Below are positions 59,223 through 64,000 of a DNA stretch of 64,000 nt, in pieces. The translations under genes and the position numbers were made by a program. Under the pieces are notes generated by a model, which saw only the letters and a program-made list of their open reading frames with translations, was not told the origin of the DNA and searched no databases. Origin of the DNA: Clitopilus passeckerianus (Eukaryota; Basidiomycota; Agaricomycetes; Agaricales; Entolomataceae). The stretch is from NCBI GenBank assembly GCA_944990035.1, contig CALYLX010000126.1, forward strand, positions 1,860,001 to 1,924,000, in the 5' to 3' direction. Position 1 is the stretch's first letter. The number at the start of each line of letters is the position of its first letter.

Positions 59223-59918
59223 ATGGCCCCCAACGCAGCTGAACGTACTTATATCATGATCAAGGTAGACTATATGCTATTATCATCTGTCGGAAACACC
59301 TAACAACTTGGCAATCACGTAGCCCGATGGCGTTCAACGCGGGCTCGTTGGCAAAATCATTGCCAGGTTCGAGGAGCGTGGCTTCAAGCTGATCGCCTTG
59401 AAGCTCGTCTCGCCCGACAAGGAGCAACTTGAGAAGCGTGAGCTCCTAATTTTCCTCCATGATCTAACGCCGATAACTGACGCGACGCGTTCTGATCAGA
59501 CTACGCTGACCTCAAGGGCAAGGGCTTCTTCAACGGCCTCATCCAATACATGCTCTCTGGCCCCGTCGTCGCCATGGTATGGCAAGGCTTTGATGCCGTG
59601 AAGACTGGCCGTGCTATGCTCGGTGCTACCAACCCCCTCGACTCAGCTGTCGGTGAGTTTGATTAGCGTTCTTGGTTTAGTGGGATTGATTGTTGATCGC
59701 CTCCCTTAATAGGCACCATCCGTGGCGACTACTGCCTTGCTGTTGGCCGTAATGTCTGCCATGGTTCCGACTCTGTTGAGAACGCTGAGAAGGAGATCGC
59801 TCTGTACGTTCCTTTCGCCGACCCTTATCTAGCTCCAATATTCATTTATGTTTCTAGTTGGTTCCCTGAGGGTATCATCCAATGGGGATCTGCCCTTGAG
59901 ACTTGGATCTACGAGTAG
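59223..59918 (+). CDS. Nucleoside diphosphate kinase
   Basis: Transfers phosphate between nucleoside triphosphates and diphosphates through a phosphohistidine. Start [20 protein letters not shown] at 59223, then [80 protein letters not shown] (catalytic His in NVCHGSD) and [15 protein letters not shown], ending TWIYE at 59918. Five exons with standard introns. The length of about 150 residues is typical of the group I cytosolic enzyme. Confidence 0.97.
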
Positions 59919-60520
59919 ATTACTTCGTTAGAACAACGTTTTCCTGGCATGTAATAATAGGACAAAAAGCATAGCGGATGTTATGGGAATGCACGTTCTC
60001 GAAAGTTTTCCATTTCTCACACAATCCAAGGTATAGAAGCAAGTGAAATGATCTCTTGAATTTCGGAATCCAATGAATGTATGTACGACGTATACATATG
60101 CCAGATACAGGAAATATACAGCGACTCCGAAAAGAACCAAGGGACAATGAGCGTGAGGGTTAAGGGTATATAGAGGCTCGAGACAAGATGTGATATGCAA
60201 GTTATGGAACGAACGGGGGACGAGAAGACTAAGGTATGGGAAACATGTAACTATGCGCTTCTGATATGCAATATATGCGAGGGAAAAGTGGCAAAAATGC
60301 CAACGTTTTAAACTCGGTAGGGGATGAACGTAGCATCTAGGAAAGTCACGCCGCTCAGCAACTGCTCGCGGCGTGCCATTTCCCTTAGAAATACATGTCC
60401 GCAGAGGACAAGATAAACCAGACGAACGATTGATAATGTTCGCCATGCGCCATTTCATGCCTACACCCGTGAGTTGATAGTGTTGATAACAACGATTATA
60501 TGGGGTGTTCATTGCCGCAT
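59919..60520. other. Convergent 3' flanks, no supported gene
   Basis: About 600 bases between the convergent NDK and SMG6-like genes. A 194-codon minus ORF (59928-60512) is open here but reads as random, Tyr/His/Leu-rich sequence without splice or family support. The region probably contains 3' untranslated sequence. Confidence 0.45.
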
Positions 60521-63500
60521 TTATTTGACTTGAGCGAAGATGTTGGCGAGATCCTTCTCGGTAGCAGCAGGGAGTCTCTTGGAGCGAGCTTTGAGACGTA
60601 CTAGATAAAAGCCATCAGTATAAGGTTCTTGGAGAATGATACAATCAACTCACGATTCCTATCCAAGGTAAGGAGGACTACCTTGACAGCGCGAGACAAC
60701 TCTTGAGGATTGGCAGGGGTAGCCTTCAGGAAGGCAGAGCGATCAAGCCAGTGCTCCTCTTGCCAGATGGCAGCCTTGAGGATCAAGTCGTCCATGCTGC
60801 GTTCCCAGTTGCCATCACCATGAGCGAAGTCGACTTGTTCGGTACGGATAGAAAGTGAAGAGAGGTAGTTTCCTTTCGAGGTTTGCACCTTCAGGGAGAG
60901 CGAATGTGAACGAATACGCGATGTAACGTATGCCAGAGCACTTCGGGCTGCCTCTGCGAGTTCTGTCGACGGGTTTGATGAGAGACCGTCAAGTTCCATG
61001 ATGACTGGGAGTGGCACGATGACAGTCCATCGGAGGCTTTCGATGACCGATGCGAATAGAGCGAGTGATGAAAGGAGAAGATTGGTGTCAACGACCAAAG
61101 AGGTATAGCCTGCTACAATTGGCAGAGGCGCCCTGGTACTTGCTTCCCGCTTGGATCGAGCACGTGGCACAGATGGCGACGATGAAGGAGGGGCATGCTC
61201 TTCGGAACGCACAAGGGTCTGCAAATAGCGGAGACGGGCCTAGAGTGAAACAAGAATAAATATTTTGAACTTGATGCAGCGATAAAATGATTTACCTTGA
61301 GTGCTTTGATCTCCTCTGAGTCATTCTCATTCTCCTCTTCTTCGTCCTCCGAGCCAAAGGTATCCGCCTCGTCAACATCCATGGTATCCTCGACCCACCG
61401 AATGCCTCGACGCCGTTTTTCTTCGGCTTCTTGCTCAAGAGCTTCTTGTTCCCTCCAGCTCGCAACTTTCTCCGCCAATTTGCCTTCCACTCTCCACTCC
61501 CTCGTGCCCTCCACCCAGGTGAAACCATCGACGAGGTTGGCGATCCCAACAGCAGCCCTAACGATCCTCACCCATCGCTTGGTGGTAACATCCGTCTTGC
61601 TGGACCGTCTGTCATCCTCATCGTCATCCTCTATTCTGCCGTCTGTCACTTCCTCGACGTGTGGCCTCTCTTCAAGGATCTCCAACTCTGCTCTCCTGTC
61701 CTCTCCACTCTTCCAGTAGCCTCGCTCGAAAACGCTTCGGCCGACCCACTCCATACCACGCATACACCAATCCTCGGGAAGGGGAGGTGCGCAACCGCTA
61801 GTGAGCATCACCCATTGAGGGCCCAGATCCGATGATGCAACGGCCACGAGTCCCTGCTTCTTCATTACGCGCTTGGGCATTTCTGCTTGGAAAAATGCGG
61901 CGAGTTCCCCCCAGGGGACACTTCGCTCGAGAGCAACAGAGGTATTTGGGTTCTTGAGGACGGTGGCGAGGAAGGTGAGGATGATGGTGAGGTAGGGATT
62001 GACCGTCGAGTCACCGTATGTGACGGAAGACTTGAGCTTGTAGTGGCGAAGGACGTATGAGAGCATCTTGAAGGTAAGTTGGAGGGCATATTTGAACGCG
62101 GGAGGGAACGAGCCATCGTCCATTTCTGCCTCGGAGTGGGCAGGGGATGCATGTTGGGCTTGAGCCAGGGAGAAAAGTGGTGACCGTTTACGAGGTTCGT
62201 CGATATCCATCTTCTCGTCGTCGAATGTTGAATTCATAGTGGGTTTGGTGATGACAATGGTAGCTGCGGAGGCATCTTTGCCCGCCTGACGTCCTAGAAC
62301 TGTTCCAGGTCGGCCATACTCGAAGATGGAGGTGATGTTGATGATCGCCATCATTGTCCACTCCTTTTCTGAAACTTCCTCCCACTCGAGCTGCTCGACG
62401 AATTTCGCCAAGGTTGGGGCGAAGTCGTCGAGTTGGATGTGTGTGAAGAGCATCCCATGGAGAAGGACGAAGAGATCTCTTGGTGCGATGTTGTCGGACT
62501 CCGCTCGCCGTGTTTGAGCTGCGGTTGACCACATTGGTAGTACAGACTCGCGAGAGGTGGGGAATGGGTGGAGGGTGGTCATACTGGGGCGCTTATAGTC
62601 AGCTTCGTGCAGAAAAATACGCAAAGGAAAAGAGCATACCTTTTCACGAAGTGATATATGCCCTTCAACTCCTCACCCTCAGCCTCTCGACACAGCAAAC
62701 CCAAGTGGTGGTGTAGCTTGCCGGTACCAGGCTGTTCCGACAGGCCAGATCCATACCACTCCCTAGCTATCCTCCTCCAAAGTTCTGGTTCAGGTAGCAC
62801 TTCAAGATTCCTAGCAGCCACGATACCGACCGAAGGCGCAAGATCGTCATCCAGCCTTGCAGCAGGCTTGTCGCTTATTGAGGCGGTGGGCTTCTTCACC
62901 ATACCCTCATCCTTCTCCATCGGCTGTACCTCCTTGACATCTTGAGTGGTCAGGCGACGACCAGGATTGCTCGCCGCGCTGACACCACTTATCATAGCCG
63001 AGACGGCCATGCGGTATCGAGCGAGATCACCAAGGGCTTCAAGCCAAGAGCTTTTGAAGCCGGCCAATGTGGGCTCCTCCAGGAGACCAGTGTAAAAGCC
63101 GTATGCGAAATAAATGAAATCTTGAAGATGTTCGAATGCGACTATCGAGGAGAAAGATGCTCGTCGAAGTGCTTCCAGGAGTTTGTGGAACGCATACGTC
63201 CACATCCTAACGATGATGTTGTACTTTGTGGGGATATTTCGTAGTGATGCGGGGACGGTGGGGGACAGCGAGAGGATGAGTAGATTATGGATATATTCCG
63301 CCAATCTGGAAGAATAGGTTAAGCGTCAGATAGGAGCTGTAAACGAAGAATGAACGTACAATTTATGATTGGCGATGGTCGTGCTCCATTTCTCCCTTTC
63401 GACATCTTCTTCAGAGGCTGCTGCGGTTTCGGGCTGCTTGCCCTTCAGTGTAACCCTCGCCTCTTTCCTGCTACTGCCGGCTCCTTCCTCATCCTCGATA

Positions 63501-64000
63501 TCCTCAGTCTTGACCTTGGTTTCGAGGTGTGTTATGGCTCGATATAGCTTCTTCAACTGTAGCGACAGTACGCTGCTTCCTTCGTCTCCTCTGCTTCCAC
63601 CTCCATTGGGCCGATCAAAAAGCGCAGACGATGCCGACGATCCGTCGGTTGTTGACGAGAGTGTAAACGTCGATGATGAGACAGAGTTGGCATATGAAGA
63701 AGTCGAAGACGCAGAGACGTAGTCACCGGAGGACTTCGGTGTCGGCAATGGCCGTGGTGGTCGAGCGAGTACAGAGAAGCGCACGGGATCGTCTTTACGG
63801 GGGTCAAAAAGATGCCTCGATTGAACAGCGTCCCGTTCATGAGTCCTAGGCGACGATTGCGGTGGGTGTCGAAGTGGGTTTGATGAGCTCACTTCGCTCA
63901 TGGCCTCGGGCTCACTGGTACGTCCTCGCATGACGATCTGTGGGTGATCAGGCGCTTGTGGGTCGAACAACTTATGGGTCGTCTTGTGCTGCTGGGGCGC
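60521..64000 (-). CDS. SMG6/EST1-like protein with C-terminal PIN domain, 5' end outside the window
   Basis: EST1/SMG6 proteins act in nonsense-mediated decay or telomerase function. The reading frame is open to the window edge (LFDPQAPDHPQIVMRGRT). It passes through a Ser-rich segment, then LQLKKLYRAITHLETKVKTE and an EST1-type helical domain (EYIHNLLILSLSPTVPASLR, YNIIVRMWTYAFHKLLEALR, FIYFAYGFYTGLLEEPTLAG, RRIAREWYGSGLSEQPGTGK, HHHLGLLCREAEGEE). A middle part has an acidic insert (DEDDRRSSK, GSEDEEEENENDSEE). The C-terminal PIN domain shows YTSLVVDTNLLLSSLALFAS, VPLPVIMELDGLSSNP, SMDDLILKAAIW and VVLLTLDRNLRLKARSK, with acidic residues in the positions of a PIN nuclease active site. It ends ANIFAQVK at 60521. 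Introns are near 60655, 61280, 62630 and 63340. An active endonuclease like SMG6 is inferred from these acids. Confidence 0.82.

Noticed and set aside
59928..60512. 194-codon minus ORF in the NDK/SMG6 3' region
   Set aside because: Tyr/His/Leu-rich random-looking translation, no splice or family support; probably 3' untranslated sequence.

Overview
The window is nuclear DNA of a filamentous basidiomycete, most likely an Agaricomycete. It has dense genes on both strands, almost all split by many short introns (about 45-65 nt, GT...AG), some tiny exons, an intron-bearing tRNA-Leu, and protein families typical of mushroom-forming fungi: MYND-finger paralogues, GPI-anchored cupredoxin and PEBP-like proteins, and an MLKL-like/pseudokinase/RasGEF fusion. 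I see no transposon, CRISPR array, prophage or virus. Gene models were spliced by eye, so outer limits are firmer than individual exon borders.

Layout. 1-3268 (-): 5' part of a formin; the window cuts it inside the polyproline FH1 region. 3371-4540 (+): secreted GPI-anchored PEBP-like protein. 4820-7544 (-): RBM5/RBM10-type splicing regulator (RRMs, C2H2 finger, G-patch). 7652-8094 (+): complex I subunit NDUFB4/B15. 8271-9072 (-): COQ7. 9352-10469 (+): unnamed protein with three PTRKVR..PGG repeats. 10615-10711 (-): tRNA-Leu(UAA). 10945-15018 (+): fusion of an MLKL-like helical domain, a pseudokinase and RasGEF domains. 15334-17685 (-): Met30/SconB-type F-box WD40 protein. 17931-19650 (-): GSK3 kinase. 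22028-24214 (+): MFS drug/polyamine transporter. 24630-26276 (-): tRNase Z. 26785-28966 (+): SPFH/band-7 protein. 29268-29859 (+): ATG8. 30149-31707 (-): XRCC3/Rad57-like recombinase. 31882-35285 (-): HID1-family protein. 35511-36463 (-): GPI-anchored cupredoxin. 37946-40763 (-): two tandem MYND-finger paralogues, one damaged. 41131-41883 (+): ESCRT-II SNF8/VPS22, ending 47 bases from the convergent DNA polymerase delta small subunit (41931-43864, -). 45122-45854 (-): proteasome beta-4. 46101-46680 (+): hotdog thioesterase. 46862-49248 (+): glutamate decarboxylase. 49406-49759 (+): PET100. 49871-51208 (-): serine/threonine dehydratase. 51741-54815 (+): GH31 alpha-xylosidase. 54959-55309 (-): CMC2. 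55453-58157 (+): transketolase, with an apparent one-base deletion. 58498-59035 (-): QCR7. 59223-59918 (+): nucleoside diphosphate kinase. 60521-64000 (-): SMG6/EST1-like PIN protein, truncated by the window.

Most genes are conserved housekeeping genes with no operon-like logic. Five serve mitochondrial respiration (NDUFB4, COQ7, PET100, CMC2, QCR7), but they are scattered. The less ordinary content is the pseudokinase-RasGEF fusion, the PGG-repeat protein, the decaying MYND duplicate and the transketolase frameshift.
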